Assembly: GCF_024139115.2 (NCBI RefSeq)
Contig: NW_026942816.1
Span: 372,001-436,000, forward strand
DNA: 64,000 bases
DNA from: Armigeres subalbatus
Taxonomy: Eukaryota > Arthropoda > Insecta > Diptera > Culicidae
Direction: 5' to 3'
Positions 1-11,045 of the stretch are shown here, one piece after another (position 1 is the stretch's first letter; each line of letters begins with the position of its first letter). The translations under genes and the position numbers were made by a program. Under the pieces are notes generated by a model that did no database searches, had not been told where the DNA came from, and was given only the letters and a program-made list of their open reading frames with translations.

Positions 1-12
1 ACAACAAGTGTA

Positions 13-221
13 CACACTTAAAATAAATCGCCGAATTCGGTAAAATTTTACCGAAATCTCAACAGCAGAACTGTTCGGTAAATAATTTAACTGATTTTCG
101 GTAATTTTGACAGTTGAGCAATGGAAAAAAATACAAAAAATCTGTAAAATAAATTACCGAACAGTTCTGCTGTTGAGATTTCGGTAAAATTTACCGAATA
201 CGGTGAAATGAGTTAAGTGTG
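13..221. mobile_element. Palindromic MITE with ~70-bp terminal inverted repeats
   Basis: The outer ends read cacactta (13-20) and taagtgtg (214-221). The arms at about 31-82 and 154-203 are near-perfect reverse complements around the shared core aacagcagaactgttcggta. There is no coding capacity. The structure is that of a fold-back MITE; no clean target-site duplication is visible, so the superfamily is not assigned. Confidence 0.75.
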
Positions 222-253
222 ACGTACCAAAAAAAAAATCAACAGCCTATATG

Positions 254-431
254 CATTCTGCAAGGCCCATTTTACAAAATTTAAACTTTATTCACAAAGT
301 GAGAAGCCGAAATTCAGCTTTGCCGAGGAGGGATACCAAATTTCTATGAAAATATGTACTTTTGTGAATTAAATTCCGTTTCAACAACAAATGTACTTGA
401 CAAATAAAATTATACAACATTCTGCAAGGCC
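254..431. repeat. 14-bp direct repeats flanking a 150-bp segment
   Basis: The sequence cattctgcaaggcc occurs at 254-267 and again at 418-431. It could be the target-site duplication of a short insertion (268-417), but that insertion has no recognised terminal structure. The right copy abuts the truncated MITE arm that begins near 433. Confidence 0.4.
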
Positions 432-432
432 T

Positions 433-730
433 TTATTTAATCATCGTACAATGTTCTGTGGAATTGTTCTGTAACATACCAACTGCCCTTTTTGCAATTC
501 TGAGCTCAATCGAGCAATCAGAACTAATTTCCAGATCAATTGAGTATCGGAAGTGTATTTTCCTATATATTTTGACTGAAATCTCCATACAAACTTTAAA
601 TCAAATGCGCCAGCTTATGCAACAAGCGTTTGAGCTGAAATTTTCAGAGATTGATTTTCTCACCAAAAGACGAAATCCTGGGGGGTGCCCCGTGAAATTC
701 GACAACTTTGTGTTTCCTGGGCCAGTCTAG
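433..730 (+). repeat. Solo arm of the 703-bp fold-back MITE family
   Basis: This segment matches the right arm of the complete element at 16841-17543, from tttaatcatc through ggggggtgcccc to the terminal ctgggccagtcta. The other arm and the central loop are missing, so this is a half-element. The 90-residue reading frame across it (458-730) is a by-product of the repeat, not a gene. Confidence 0.75.
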
Positions 731-1454
731 TTCCAGCGATCTTTCTTTCATCCATTCATCTCTGGAGGCAGCTCATGAACATATCTGGATCAGCAAGAAT
801 AGCATGTTTAAGGATCTGGTACGGAATTTACGGAATGTTATGTTTACCTTTGCTATGACGAAATCCTCATCATCAGGTGATGATAATATCTCTTGGATGG
901 GGTATCAGCCCGCAAGTCCAGATAGCCACCATCTGAGACTACAGCTATGGGAAAACTTACTCACTCACACGAACTACACCGATTTAAAATCCCTATCCAT
1001 CAGCGAACCAACAAACGATTCATACCTACTGAATGCCCCCCAGCAGGAATAAGTGAAACCACAGATAGTGCGAAAAGAAATCGAGAGATGAGAATGAACC
1101 GATGTGTAGTGAGTGCAGCAGAAAACACTGAGTTGGACTCAGAAGATTGATTCAATTTAGACTCAATGATTCGTTTTGCGGCCTGATTCTTTCTGCCGAA
1201 TCCTCACTCACCACTCAATTGCGATTCCATTCGTTTACGAACCGAATGTAAACAAATACTCGGCTATGCATCGTTTGCTATCTGTGGGAAAGATTCGGTG
1301 ATGAATTTTGTCTGTTTGTTTTTTGGCATGATTCGTTACTAACTGAAGCTAAACGGCAGACAATCGAAATTGAAAATTTTGGAAGGGCTCGTGTACAGTT
1401 GCCTAATTTGCGATTGTGAGTGAAAGATTAGCGCTAAATGAACCGATTTTTCCC
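731..1454. other. Unassigned spacer
   Basis: About 720 bp with no recognised gene. A 114-codon frame at 708-1052 overlaps the end of the MITE arm, lacks recognisable motifs and is probably fortuitous. The base composition is close to the background. Confidence 0.4.
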
Positions 1455-1590
1455 ATACCTGCTGAGACGTGTCCGCAATCCAACTGCCGTTTCCAGCAGG
1501 GATGTGGTATGGATTGGACAGCAAGGCTACATCAACTTGACACTCAGTAACCGACTGTTGTAACAGCAATTGAGCCGCCTTGCAGTGGTT
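1455..1590 (-). pseudogene. R1/LOA-type ORF2, N-terminal endonuclease fragment
   Basis: Immediately downstream of the gag stop on the minus strand, the translation runs through CKAAQLLLQQ and VDVALLSNPY to GNGSWIADTS. That is the usual start of the APE-type endonuclease in R1/LOA-type elements (role: target-DNA nicking for reverse transcription). Homology stops near 1455, so reverse transcriptase is absent. The fragment belongs to the same element as the gag pieces at 1596-2051 and 4991-6062. Confidence 0.65.
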
Positions 1591-1595
1591 TAGGT

Positions 1596-2051
1596 TTAGT
1601 TAGCTGTGTTACCTGCGTGTCTGGATCCTTCTAGAGCCCGGATAGGCCTGAACACCGGTAAGGTGTCTGTTGTCTGTGCGAGCTTGGGGGCTTTTCGCTC
1701 CACACCTACGGCATAGCTTACTTTGCCATCAGGGCCTTTACAGTCATAAGATTTGTGACCGTTGCCAAGACACCTGAAGCAGGCCTGAAGCGATTGGCTT
1801 ATGCTCAGCGGGCATACTGACCAACCCACTTTCAGTTTAGCCTTATCCATTACCTTCTTGGCCTCGGCCAGAGGTACTTGGAATGAGGCATCCTGATTTT
1901 CGCGTAGCTTTTGCGTAGCCGAACCGCAAATTCCTGGATCTCGACATTCCACTGATCCCTCAGTGCGTCGACCATGTATTTGGCCTCGGTCACTGCATCC
2001 AGGTTCTTGCACTGGATATTCGAGATTGGGCATAAGGCTCTTACTTGAACC
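1596..2051 (-). pseudogene. R1/LOA-type gag (ORF1), C-terminal part
   Basis: The frame carries the zinc knuckle CFRCLGNGHKSYDC (C-x2-C-x4-H-x4-C), preceded by the conserved KVGWSVCPL block of R1/LOA-type Gag proteins, which bind element RNA. The upstream part (RALCPISNIQCKNLDAVTEA) is in a different frame, so at least one frameshift separates it from the knuckle. The stop lies at 1596-1598 and ORF2 follows directly. The 5' part of the same gene lies beyond the 2.9-kb insertion, at 4991-6062. Confidence 0.75.
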
Positions 2052-2695
2052 CAGGGATTGAACTTATCATTTCTATATAATTTAGTATTCAGCCAATAAC
2101 TTATTCCAGAAGCGGAATTCCGAAAAGTGTTGTATGGCGGACTTCAGCGCTGATTCCCCTCTACAACTTTGTCTAAGGGTACATTGCTCTATGTCTAATA
2201 TTCATTGCGGGAAACGCTAGTATCATTTTATATACTTGTAGACGCGAGATAATTTATTTAGAAACGAAAATCAGAACGAACTGGCACGTTCTAGTCCGGA
2301 CTAGATGCAGATGCAGTTATTAAGAAAATGAAATGAAAGGTAGAGGAAAAACGAACCTTCTCCTTTGCATAACATTTTCTATGCTTAGCAGATACTGGCT
2401 TAAGACAGCGCATGAGATAAGAAAAACACGCCCACGCCATACACACGCGTGCATAAATTATCCATCTCTCTTTATCCTTTAGCAAGGATACGTTAAGCTC
2501 TACAAATGTGTTGCATTCTTCTCCTGATCTGGAAACGCCATAAGCAAATAGGAAAATGGTAATAAGAATTTAGCCCTTATGAGGCCATAGTGTTATTTTT
2601 AGATTACAGTAGGGAAATAGACTAAAAAGCTGGTATTGAAAGGGATTCGAAAAATTACCAGCTGAAATAAAACCATTATTTAAAATACATATCGA

Positions 2696-3045
2696 TGTTA
2701 CACCATGTAGGATTAAGACAGACCCATATTGTACATACTGCCTGGAAATAAATCAAGTTCAAAACTCACTCCAGGGTTCTCGTAATTGAATCCGAACAAC
2801 TCCCGACATCGTGAAGGTAAATAAAGTTCAGTGATAATTGCTTTAGTGAAAACTTCTCTCCTTGACTGGAAAAAAAGTAGCTAAAAGCAATTCTAAGGCC
2901 GTCCAGTAGCGAAAGTGTTCTTCTTTGGAAACCAAGTAACTACTCAAGATCATCGGCGGCAAAACGTTGGCCCAGGAGCTTCGAAAGGCCTTGTCATCCA
3001 CGGAGGAACAGAATACAAGGCTTTAGGCGAACGGTGGAGTCAACA
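2696..3045 (+). repeat. Putative 5' LTR of Bel/Pao element A
   Basis: The segment begins TGTTACACC and ends GTCAACA, giving the TG...CA borders of an LTR, and is followed after three bases by a primer-binding-like sequence. No second LTR is available for comparison because the 3' half of the element is missing, so the borders rest on the motifs and on position relative to gag. Confidence 0.5.
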
Positions 3046-3048
3046 TTT

Positions 3049-3066
3049 TGGTGGCTCCAGAGAGGA
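3049..3066 (+). promoter_or_regulatory. Putative tRNA primer-binding site of Bel/Pao element A
   Basis: The sequence tggtggctccagagagga starts with TGG, the complement of a tRNA CCA end, three bases after the putative LTR. This is where minus-strand DNA synthesis would be primed. The tRNA species was not identified. Confidence 0.45.
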
Positions 3067-3189
3067 ACCTTTGGAGGACGGTCATTAACAGTTCGTAAGC
3101 GAAAAATATCTCCACGATAGGAGAAGTAAGTAGCTCTCTAACAAGCCGTCTAGGAGTTGTGAACTTCCAGTCAGTTGAAATCTGACTGT

Positions 3190-3830
3190 TCTAGTGTGGC
3201 GTCAAGCCAAATAGTGAAAATCGCGTGAAGAACTTTGCGAAGGACTTTGTTAAGCGTGGAAAGATTCCTGTTAAAAATTGTGAAAGTACTTCGCGAAAAG
3301 TGAAAGGAATCTTGTAGAAAATCGTGAAAAGTAGTTCACAAAAAGTAGAAAAGGGATTCTTGTTTTGAAAATCGAGAAAGTACTTCGCGAAAAGTGAAAG
3401 TAATCTTGTAGAAAATCGTGAAAAGTAGTTCACGAAAAGTAGAAAAGGGATTCCTATTGAAAATTGTGAAAAGTAGTTCGCGAAAAGTGTGAAGGACTCT
3501 TGTTTTAAAAACGTAAAAAGTAATTCGCGAAAAGAGTTTTGTGGAAAATTGCGAAAGGAGTTCACGGAAAAGGACTCTAGTTGAAAATCGTATAAAGTAA
3601 TTCACGATAAGTGCAAAGAATCTAGTTGGAAATCGAGTAAAGTAATTCACGAAAAGACTCAAGCGAAAGTAGTTCGCGGAAAAGAACTCTTGTTTAAAAA
3701 ATCGTGATAAGTAATTCGCGAAAAGAGTTTTGTGCAAAATTTCGAAAGGAGCTGGCGGAAAAGGACTCTTGTTTTGTAAATCGTGAAAAAGTGATTGCGC
3801 ATAGTTCGCTAAAAATTGCATAACACCAAA
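3190..3830. repeat. Degenerate repeat array in the Bel/Pao A leader
   Basis: About 640 bp built from variants of gaaaatcgtgaaaagtagttc and tcgcgaaaagtg. Larger blocks of roughly 100 bp recur (for example near 3282 and 3382). It lies between the primer site and gag. The overlapping minus-strand Phe/Arg-rich frames (3191-3915) are artefacts of the repeat. Confidence 0.7.
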
Positions 3831-4179
3831 CGATATAACCAGCGTCTACGGAGGTCAGAGCAACGAGTATCGACGGAGTGGAGAAAATTCTGGAACTGGT
3901 GGCTGTACAGACCAACTATCATCTGGAGAAACATCATCTGCTGGTGCAGTCACGGTCAACTATTTCCCGGAGGTCGTAAGTCGATGCGACAAAAGTAAGT
4001 AACGACAAAGTAAAATAAACTAAGCAATATAATAAACTAAGAAGCAATAGATAGTTAAAAAGTCAATTCTCTTTTTCATCAAGAAGTTATTAATCAGTCA
4101 AATTAATTACCCTTTCAAACACGTTTAATCCAGATCAGGAACGATATAAATTACATTTGGTTGACAGTTTTGCATATCC

Positions 4180-4470
4180 TTGAATAAAAAGATGGATTTT
4201 AAATTTACCATCAACAAAAATGGGCATTGTCGTCTTTGCCAGAACAAAGATGACAAGGGTTGTATGGTGGCCTGCGATGATTGTGATCGCTGGTTCCACC
4301 TACACTATGTTAATCTAAAACATCGTCCAACAGCAGAAGAGCCATGGACATGTTTCAAATGTGATAAAATTAAAGCCGACTTTGCCATTGTGGACAAAGT
4401 TAATAATATAGGAAAAACAGGGAACATCACTGTGGAAAGACACATGGTAAGACAGTCTTTAATGGACTAG
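4180..4470 (+). pseudogene. Bel/Pao A gag N-terminus with PHD-type zinc finger
   Basis: The 96-codon frame contains CRLCQNKDDKGC, CDDCDRWFH and CFKC, the spacing of a C4HC3 PHD finger, at residues about 17-65. PHD fingers usually read histone tails; some insect Bel/Pao Gags carry one at the N-terminus. One zinc ligand appears changed: the position expected to be Cys after WFHLH is Tyr. The frame then stops well before the rest of Gag, so the gene is broken. The start could be the Met at 4180 or the one at 4192. Confidence 0.65.
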
Positions 4471-4563
4471 CCTTACATTGACGGAAATTACAGGGTGTGA
4501 TCTAGATTCAAACAAATTTTCCTCGAAACAACTAGGCAAGGAAATTTCTCAGATTTAGAAAAT

Positions 4564-4977
4564 TTGAACAGACTACAGAAGAATCTTAAAGGAGAAGCAT
4601 TGCGTTCAGTGAACGCACTCCTCATAGACTCTTGTAACGTGGATTCAATTAAGGAAAGACTAGAAGATCAATTTGGTAACATTGAATTAATATACGCGGG
4701 TCTTTTACAAAATGTTCTAGCTTTAAAAAACCCGAAGTTTGATTTTCCTCAAACTATGATAGATTTTATTTCGAAAGAACAACAACATATGATAAACCAA
4801 ACAGAGTGAACTCCCATAACGCAAGACAAAGAAAGTGTCTGAAGTGTGGAAAAGACCATAAATTATCGACCTGTTTGGAATTTAGAAAAATGACTTTTGA
4901 GAAACGAAGACAATTTGTTGCCGATAAACAGCTTTGTTTCTCATGTTGCAAACCAAATCATTCGCTGAAAACTTGTC
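4564..4977 (+). pseudogene. Bel/Pao A gag, middle and zinc-knuckle region
   Basis: The first frame (4564-4809) has LQKNLKGEAL and SIKERLEDQFG, the capsid-like region (DUF1759 type) of Bel/Pao Gag. A shifted frame (4806 on) has KCLKCGKDHKLSTC and LCFSCCKPNHSLKTC, two CCHC-type knuckles for nucleic-acid binding. Protease, reverse transcriptase and integrase are absent, because the sequence switches to the right hAT-like end at 4978-4990. Frameshift and truncation make this a relic. Confidence 0.7.
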
Positions 4978-4990
4978 AGTTCAATCCCTG

Positions 4991-6062
4991 CTTGAACCCC
5001 ATCACCCAGGACCTCCTCCGTCAACTTTTTGTACTCAGAACTCTTCTGAGCAGCATCCCGCTTCAAGACGAAAATCATCTCGCCTTTCCACGTCCTTCAG
5101 ATGCAGTTGACATCCCCTCCTAGGCCAGAGAGCTTATCGGTAACTCTCATGGCCTTCAAGACTTCAGCGTTGCTTTTATCGTCAGTCACTAACTTCTGTT
5201 TTTGCCCTTGCCTCTGCCATTGAAAGGGGCATCCGTCTTCTCTTGGGCTCTACCTTTCTTAGCAGTGGTGCGCACCGTTCCACCTGCCGCACTCTTTGCG
5301 GCCTGCTGCCGACTCCTCCTCGCCTTTTTGAGGTTCGAGCTTCAGTGGTCCTCGCTGGTAAAGGCACTGGTCGCTCCGTCCTGGTAGGGCCAGCATTCCG
5401 CTCGACCCTCTCCCGTCTTTCCCGCTTAGGAACGCTGACATCTCGGTAGCTACTTTCAGGTCAGCCTCCTGCGTAACCTTACTAAGCTTCGGAGTCGCCC
5501 AGGTAATGGCCATCCGCCTACGGAGTTCCTCGGTCTAGCTCTCCGCCAGCCGTTTTCCTTAGGCAAGGAGACAAATCTTCGATTCAACCACCTCTATGAC
5601 CTTCTTCACCTGGCGTTCCGCCAGCTACAGCTCCTCCGTAAGCTTGCGGATTTCACGCTCCGCACTCTTACTACCCTCTAGTAGGGTCCTCCACTCAGAC
5701 TTCGCTTTCACTACTAGGACGCAGAGCTCCTGTACAGCAAGTTTCAGGTCCTTGCTGTACTTAACGCGGTTGTCCAGAAACGACATGATCACATCCGACA
5801 CGTCTGTGATCACCTCCATCGTCTGGCCACCGCGTTCATCGTGGTTGGTCATCACCGAATTGATGACTCTGGTCAGGGTAGGGCCGTCCATTTTTACTTC
5901 GACCGACACCTCCTCTGATCCTCCACGGCCTTCTCCTTCGCCTTCTCCCGACGACCTTTGGGGTGACCTCTCGAGACCACTGCGCTTAGCGAAAGGATTC
6001 TTGTTGCTGCCAGTCGCTACTCCTCCATCCTGCGTTGTTTTAGTTGTAGTTGACTTAATCAT
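4991..6062 (-). pseudogene. R1/LOA-type gag (ORF1), N-terminal part
   Basis: Reading down from the Met at 6062, the product starts MIKSTTTKT, is Ser/Glu-rich, then has a helical stretch (DVIMSFLDNRVKYSKDLK) typical of the start of this Gag family. In-frame stops occur near 5625 and twice shortly after, and frames shift around 5440 and 5110. Conserved blocks (MRVTDKLSGLGGDV, KGEMIFVLKRDA) continue to about 4991. There the hAT-like insertion interrupts the gene; the coding sequence resumes in register at 2043. Confidence 0.7.
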
Positions 6063-6590
6063 CGCTATTAGGTCCTCTTGCGGCTGCTATCGAATCCTGC
6101 TGGTGTAGTCGCCTTCACGATCCCAATGTTAGCTTTACATACCTTGCGGTATGCAGGTATGAACACTTTCGTGTTCAGAGCCAGATCAGCGCTAGTCAGG
6201 AAAGAGCATCTGAGCCTACTCCCACTCAGTTGGCGGCTAAGTGGCAAGATTGTACCGCGTGCTACAAGGCCCGATATGGTTTTATGGGATGGAAGACAGC
6301 CTGGTCGGTAGCCCATTCGCCGTTTCAGGTCGTTGCCACCCGGCCTAAAGAATAGAGAATAGAATAACCAGACTACCAGCTCTCGCTTCACAATATTGCA
6401 ATATCCAAAAACATAGTTCAATAACATACATACAATATACCATAATCAGGATCTTACTGGGATCAACCCTGATGTACCGATGGCGCTCCCTGGGCTTGTG
6501 CTTCGTAAGCGGCACACAGTCGCTTTGATAGAGTCTGCTTACCAATACTTGGGTTTTTTTTGGGAGGGATTTAGCAGAGCCCACTTCTAG
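6063..6590 (-). other. Probable 5' leader of the R1/LOA-type element
   Basis: This lies directly upstream of the gag start on the minus strand. It is GC-richer than its surroundings and has no convincing frame of its own; the short frames across it (6068-6427, 6345-6584) show no motifs. The 5' border is uncertain, between about 6340 and 6590. Confidence 0.4.
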
Positions 6591-6599
6591 ACCCCACCA

Positions 6600-7262
6600 C
6601 GTCCTAGGCAGTTCTCCCTTACTCGCAGACGCTTGGAAAAGAGGTCGTTAAGCCCTTGGACATAGTCCCTGCTGCCCTGCGTGACATGTTTCAATGAGCT
6701 GAAGTGATCGAAATATTTGTCGAAGTTAAGGGCCGTCATCCATCCACTTTTGTTGCAATGAAATAACGTTCCCGATGAGGCGCCCTTCTTCAAGCCTCCC
6801 GTCATTCGAACTCTTGCAAAAGCATTGGTGGGACGAAAATTCCATTCGCTGACGTGGCGAAGCAGGCCTATGTCCCGCTGATGTTATTCCGCCAACTTTC
6901 CTTTTACCTCGCAGCGCCAGAACCCGTGACTTCTTGGTTTGTTCCGTTGCATAACTTAAGTAAAAATACAAAGTCAACCGTGGTTTTATTCTTACCGTGC
7001 AAATTGATGTTCCGTCCACAATGAACATTCTGCTCCGGGGGAAATTTTGTGGGCTTTCTGTTTCTTCAAGGAGGGCGAAACATTTGTCAACAACAACTTG
7101 GTTGAAGTCTTGCAGGCGAGCAGCTGACATGGGTTCTGCAATCCTGAGAAAAAGGCCCCGTTAGCTCAAACGCAAGTTTGCGTACATCACGAGGACCAAT
7201 TTCGTAGCATAATTGTTCAAGCTCCAAAATTTGGTCGGTTTCAATAAAACCACTGACAAACA
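6600..7262 (-). pseudogene. pogo-like (Tc1-mariner superfamily) transposase relic
   Basis: From about 7262 downward the frames give DVRKLAFEL, SAARLQDFNQ, SRMFIVDGTSICTV (first catalytic Asp), SRVLALRGKRKVGGITSA, WNFRPTNAFARVRMTGG and KSGWMTALNFDKYF. That is the order expected in pogo/Tigger-like DDE transposases, which cut and paste DNA at TA sites. Frames change at least twice (near 6870 and 6650), and an extra 60-70 bp after ICTV may be an intron or insertion. The C-terminal catalytic part is missing. Confidence 0.7.
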
Positions 7263-9164
7263 TTTTCGGGACGAAACTCGCTTGTATTTATTCACTATCC
7301 GAGTGCACGTGCAAACATGTTTCGTAGCGGACGCAGAACTTTCGCGAGATCCGGGCGACTAGTTCTGTTTTGTGCGGTGGGAAAGTAAATCAATCATTGC
7401 GCGCCCGACCATGTTTTGAATGCGCGTTTGCTCGTCTTTTCTATCGGACGCCGAACGATCGCGCATCCATCGAGATACTTGGTTCTGCTTGTACTTTGAC
7501 GTATAACTGCGTACGAAATAGTTAAGTTATTTAGTTGCTTGTCAAAGCGACTTCCTATAGAAGATTACTACCAACTATCCCTTTCCAGTGGCGCTTACGG
7601 AGATGCAGAGGAATCCTCGTTCTCTTCTGAATTTTTAGAATTTTCTTTTTCCAGTTATTTATCCAACAAAATAATTTCTTGTACCTTTTCATATTTAATG
7701 ATTTTTGATTCTATATATAGAGAATTTGAATATTCTTATTAAATGCTAAATTATTGGAATTTTTTAAATCTTTATAGTTAATTTTTTATTTTCAGTGTAA
7801 AAAGTTGGAGAAATTGGGTATATCATTCATGGTGGCCTACTATTTTGATAGATTAGTTGTGAAAAACAAATTCTAAACTATAAATATTTCACAAAAATGG
7901 ACTTAATTTTCCACTTCTATAGATTTCTTTTTATAAATGTGTAGAATTTTGAAATTTATTTTGTTTATGTTATTGATCAAAATCAAAAAAATTTCGAAAT
8001 CAGAACAATTGAAAATTACAAAAATAATTGAAATAACCCCATCTAAACACGATCTAGGGCATTAGAGGGTTATTTTTAACCGATTCTGTTTTTTTGGGTC
8101 AACTTGTATGATTAAGTTTAAACCGATCAAGCCCAGTTAGTGAGAGAGTCTATGTGCTACTTTTTTTTTGTAAAAACTCATGGGGGGATAGGCATGTATT
8201 TTTTAACTGATCGCTGGTTCGTCAAGAGGTCATCATCAATCGAGTGTTGATCATTTTGTGGCTTTGTTCATGTGCCATTCATTGTTCTGGGCTAAGCAGT
8301 TCCTGAACAACAAACGCACAGATTTCACATCGCATGATGCTACGGGTCAGCCCCTGCGATAAACCTACACCCCAATATCAGCAGCGTCATGTGAGCTCGG
8401 CAAATTCCATTACTATTGTGGAAGACAATGTTAAAGCATCAGTGGAATGTTTATTTTTATACGATCGCCTGTCAATTCGGATCTAAAAATATTGTATTTG
8501 CGAACAAGTACCACCTTATCATATCAAGTGGCTAAGAACAAAAAAAAAACATTATACAAACACCAACATATTCTGTTCTGATTTTTATGTTAGAGTGTAA
8601 ATATTATGGAAATTATAACATTGCATTTTATATCGACTTGCATATTAAGACAATATGATGGCCATATAGTTTCGTTATACCATGTGTTGTCAGACAATAG
8701 ATATCTTCATATCTAAATTTCAATAATGAATTTTTACAATACTGTCAAGTTGTTTGATTCAAGCATTGCAAACATTCTTATCATCAAATAAATAAGCATT
8801 CCGTTATACAGAAATCGTTCCATGTTACATCGTTTTATTATTTTGCCTTGCCATTATTTTTCCAAAGGAAGTCTACACAACGTGTCAAAAGCGTGACAGC
8901 TGATAACATCAGCTTTTCTTGTAATCACTAACCAGTACTCAAGCGAGAAATTCTGAGGAATGAAAAAGCCGCCTGAAGGTGAAACTCGCCGTCGTCCGAT
9001 TTAAATAAACCTTCACAGAACCGCTGACAGTTTAGGAAGAGAACGCAAACTATCCAACGCTTATCATCTGCTCCAATTAACTTCCGCAATACGTGAATTC
9101 GGCACGACGACGGCAGAGAACGATAATCGTTCCCCGCGCGCCTGCCGACAGGTAACAATTTCTA
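7263..9164. other. AT-rich DNA without recognisable genes
   Basis: About 1.9 kb with poly-A/T runs and no frame with family motifs. A 67-codon frame at 7539-7742 is low-complexity and judged fortuitous. I see no inverted termini or clear tandem repeats here. Confidence 0.5.
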
Positions 9165-9815
9165 GAGCACTGAACCGGTTTTCTGCTCTTCCGCTATCGA
9201 TAGGCGGACGCATCGAAATGGGCACGGACGGATTCAAACAAACAATATTTTTCCTCAAAACCGTTCATAACTCACTTGACGGCCGAAACGAAACCTATTC
9301 AGCACATAAAGCATGATTAACCTGTTTGCTCATTGCAAAACGGCAGGCCCTCATACCAGAGCGGTTGTGATGATTGGGCAATCTTCGAGGTTTTGATATC
9401 AACTGGGGAAGAACACCGAAACGATGATTACCTTCGAAACATATTATCAAAACAGCCGGTGCTAGCGGTCTGTGCTCAATGCCTAATTAACACAATTTTT
9501 AGCGACGGCAATGACGTGCGGTCTTTCTCGGCATCAGGGTCAAGTAAAACTGGACGTGTTTGACACGCGAGAGCAGATATGTATTATGATTCTATATTCA
9601 GACGAGGTTCTATCAGCTCCGGTAAGCAATGCATTCTGATCTGACTGAGTGGCACCGTGCAGCAGCGTTTGACGAAGCTGGTGGTCAACGCTTCAACAGG
9701 GGGTTGCACCAGTAAGGCGATAATGACGTTGACCTTCTTGGTGTGCATTTCTTGGCGCTTCAAAGATTAGAAACACACGATGAGAATGGTGGCAATGCCA
9801 TGTCCCTGGAAGGCT
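9165..9815 (+). repeat. Diverged dispersed repeat, copy 1
   Basis: Blocks here recur in the same order at 27520-28045: cactgaaccggtttt, gctcaatg-cctaattaacac, catcagggtcaa-taaaact, and gcgataatgacgttgacc followed by ttggtgtgcatt. There is no shared reading frame, no termini and no match to a TE family that I recognise. The function is unknown. Confidence 0.6.
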
Positions 9816-10505
9816 CATCGGTAATCAGCAGTGCGAGGAGGGATTCACTTTCAGCCTGAGTCATATTATATTCAGTATTATATTTTTTGGGTGGAACTAA
9901 ATAATCAGTCTGATTTTTTCTAAGTAAAGTATTTTTTCTCCACCATTTTATCCCATGAAAATGATCAACCACTACTCCATTACTAGCATTTGCAGAGTGG
10001 TCAGTAAATATTGGATTTCGAATCCCCAGTTTTTCCCGGTTTTCTCTCGGTATTTTGAAAATTTTCCCGATAAAAAATGTATATATTTAAAACAAAACCG
10101 AATGAAAATTGGAAAGTATGATACGAAAAATAGTTCACTTTTAGCGAACTATAACGATTATACTGTAAAATTAAAGTTCATAAGGGTAGTTTCATGTCTC
10201 TTCAAAGCCGATAGCAATCAAACAAGAACGTAAAATCCTGTTTTTTCTTTATTTCAGAGACTTCCAGTTCAGGACTGGCTCGTCTCTAAATCCTTGGTTT
10301 CAGCACCGGAAAACACAGAAATTATACAACGACTCAAATGAATGAGTCAAATCTGACATGATTTGGTATGAATCGTGTCAGACAGACAGAAATTCATTTT
10401 CATGTATACAGAAAAAGATATCCTCAAGACGACGCCGGAGCTAGAACACGCCTTTCGAACCTAGTCCTCCGACATCGACTGCCATGTGCATGTTATGGCT
10501 GACGT
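9816..10505. other. Unassigned spacer
   Basis: No gene or clear element. A 92-codon frame at 9955-10233 lacks motifs. The segment around 10010-10070 has loose repeats of tttcccggttttc. Confidence 0.4.
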
Positions 10506-11045
10506 TAGGGTCTTCACACAAGGGTGCAATGGTTTGCAGGCTTGTGCTTCAACATACGCCCCAATCGTATAACCCAACGGATTAAGACCCGGACTGCTAG
10601 GGACCACAAATCTTTCGACCAAATTTCATGTTGTTCTTGTTGGATCGATTGGACGTGTGGCACGGCACTCCATCCTGTAGGACAACGTTTTGATCCTCGG
10701 AGAATTCGGCCTTCACCCCTGGAATCACTTGGTCCTTTAAAATAGCGATAAACATCAATGAAAACAGGCGGCAGTTTCAAACCGTTGGACGCCACCAAGT
10801 CAAACATCACGTTCTCGAGAACATCAGAAATTTTGACTTTCTAGGCAAGTTTTCTGGTGGAACGCACCAGGTTGCGAGCAACCATTCCACGAGTCGATTT
10901 GATCACGTTTTGCGTACGTGCAAAGCACGGACGTCCACTTTCCGGCTTCCGCTGCTTTGACGCATCATGCAGAGACATTTTAAGGCGATAAACTGTGGCC
11001 AAAAGACATCCTACCACCATAGCAATCGTATTCGGCGTACATTTT
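10506..11045 (-). pseudogene. ITm (Tc1-mariner, D37-type) transposase relic
   Basis: Reading down from about 11045: TPNTIAMVVGCLLATVYRLK (helix-turn-helix region), KQRKPESGRPCFARTQNVIK, ISDVLENVMF, then VASNGLKLPPVFI. In other frames follow LQDGVPCHTSNRS (region of the second catalytic Asp) and GLNPLGYTI with VEAQACKPL. This is the order of ITm mosquito transposases. Between the DNA-binding part and the VASNG block a large stretch including the first catalytic Asp is deleted. No inverted termini were found. Confidence 0.65.

Larger units (their letters stand above)
2052..4990. mobile_element. hAT-like element inserted in gag, carrying a Bel/Pao fragment
   Basis: Perfect 13-bp inverted ends, cagggattgaact (2052-2064) and agttcaatccctg (4978-4990), are flanked by the 8-bp direct repeat cttgaacc (2044-2051 and 4991-4998). 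An 8-bp target duplication and a CAGGG end are typical of hAT transposons. The left interior (about 2094-2155, including ttccagaagcggaatt) resembles the arm of the 8-bp-TSD MITE at 35215-35637, which supports one family. The rest is the 5' part of a Bel/Pao retrotransposon. The last 13 bp also lie within the apparent Bel reading frame, which is unexplained. No hAT transposase is present. Confidence 0.75.

Noticed and set aside
3191..3915. Phe/Arg-rich minus-strand frames
   Set aside because: They are produced by the gaaaatcgtgaaaag repeats of the Bel/Pao leader.
4180..4470. PHD finger as part of a host chromatin gene
   Set aside because: Bel/Pao Gag capsid and knuckle sequence follows directly and an LTR-like sequence and primer site lie upstream; element C shows the same domain order.
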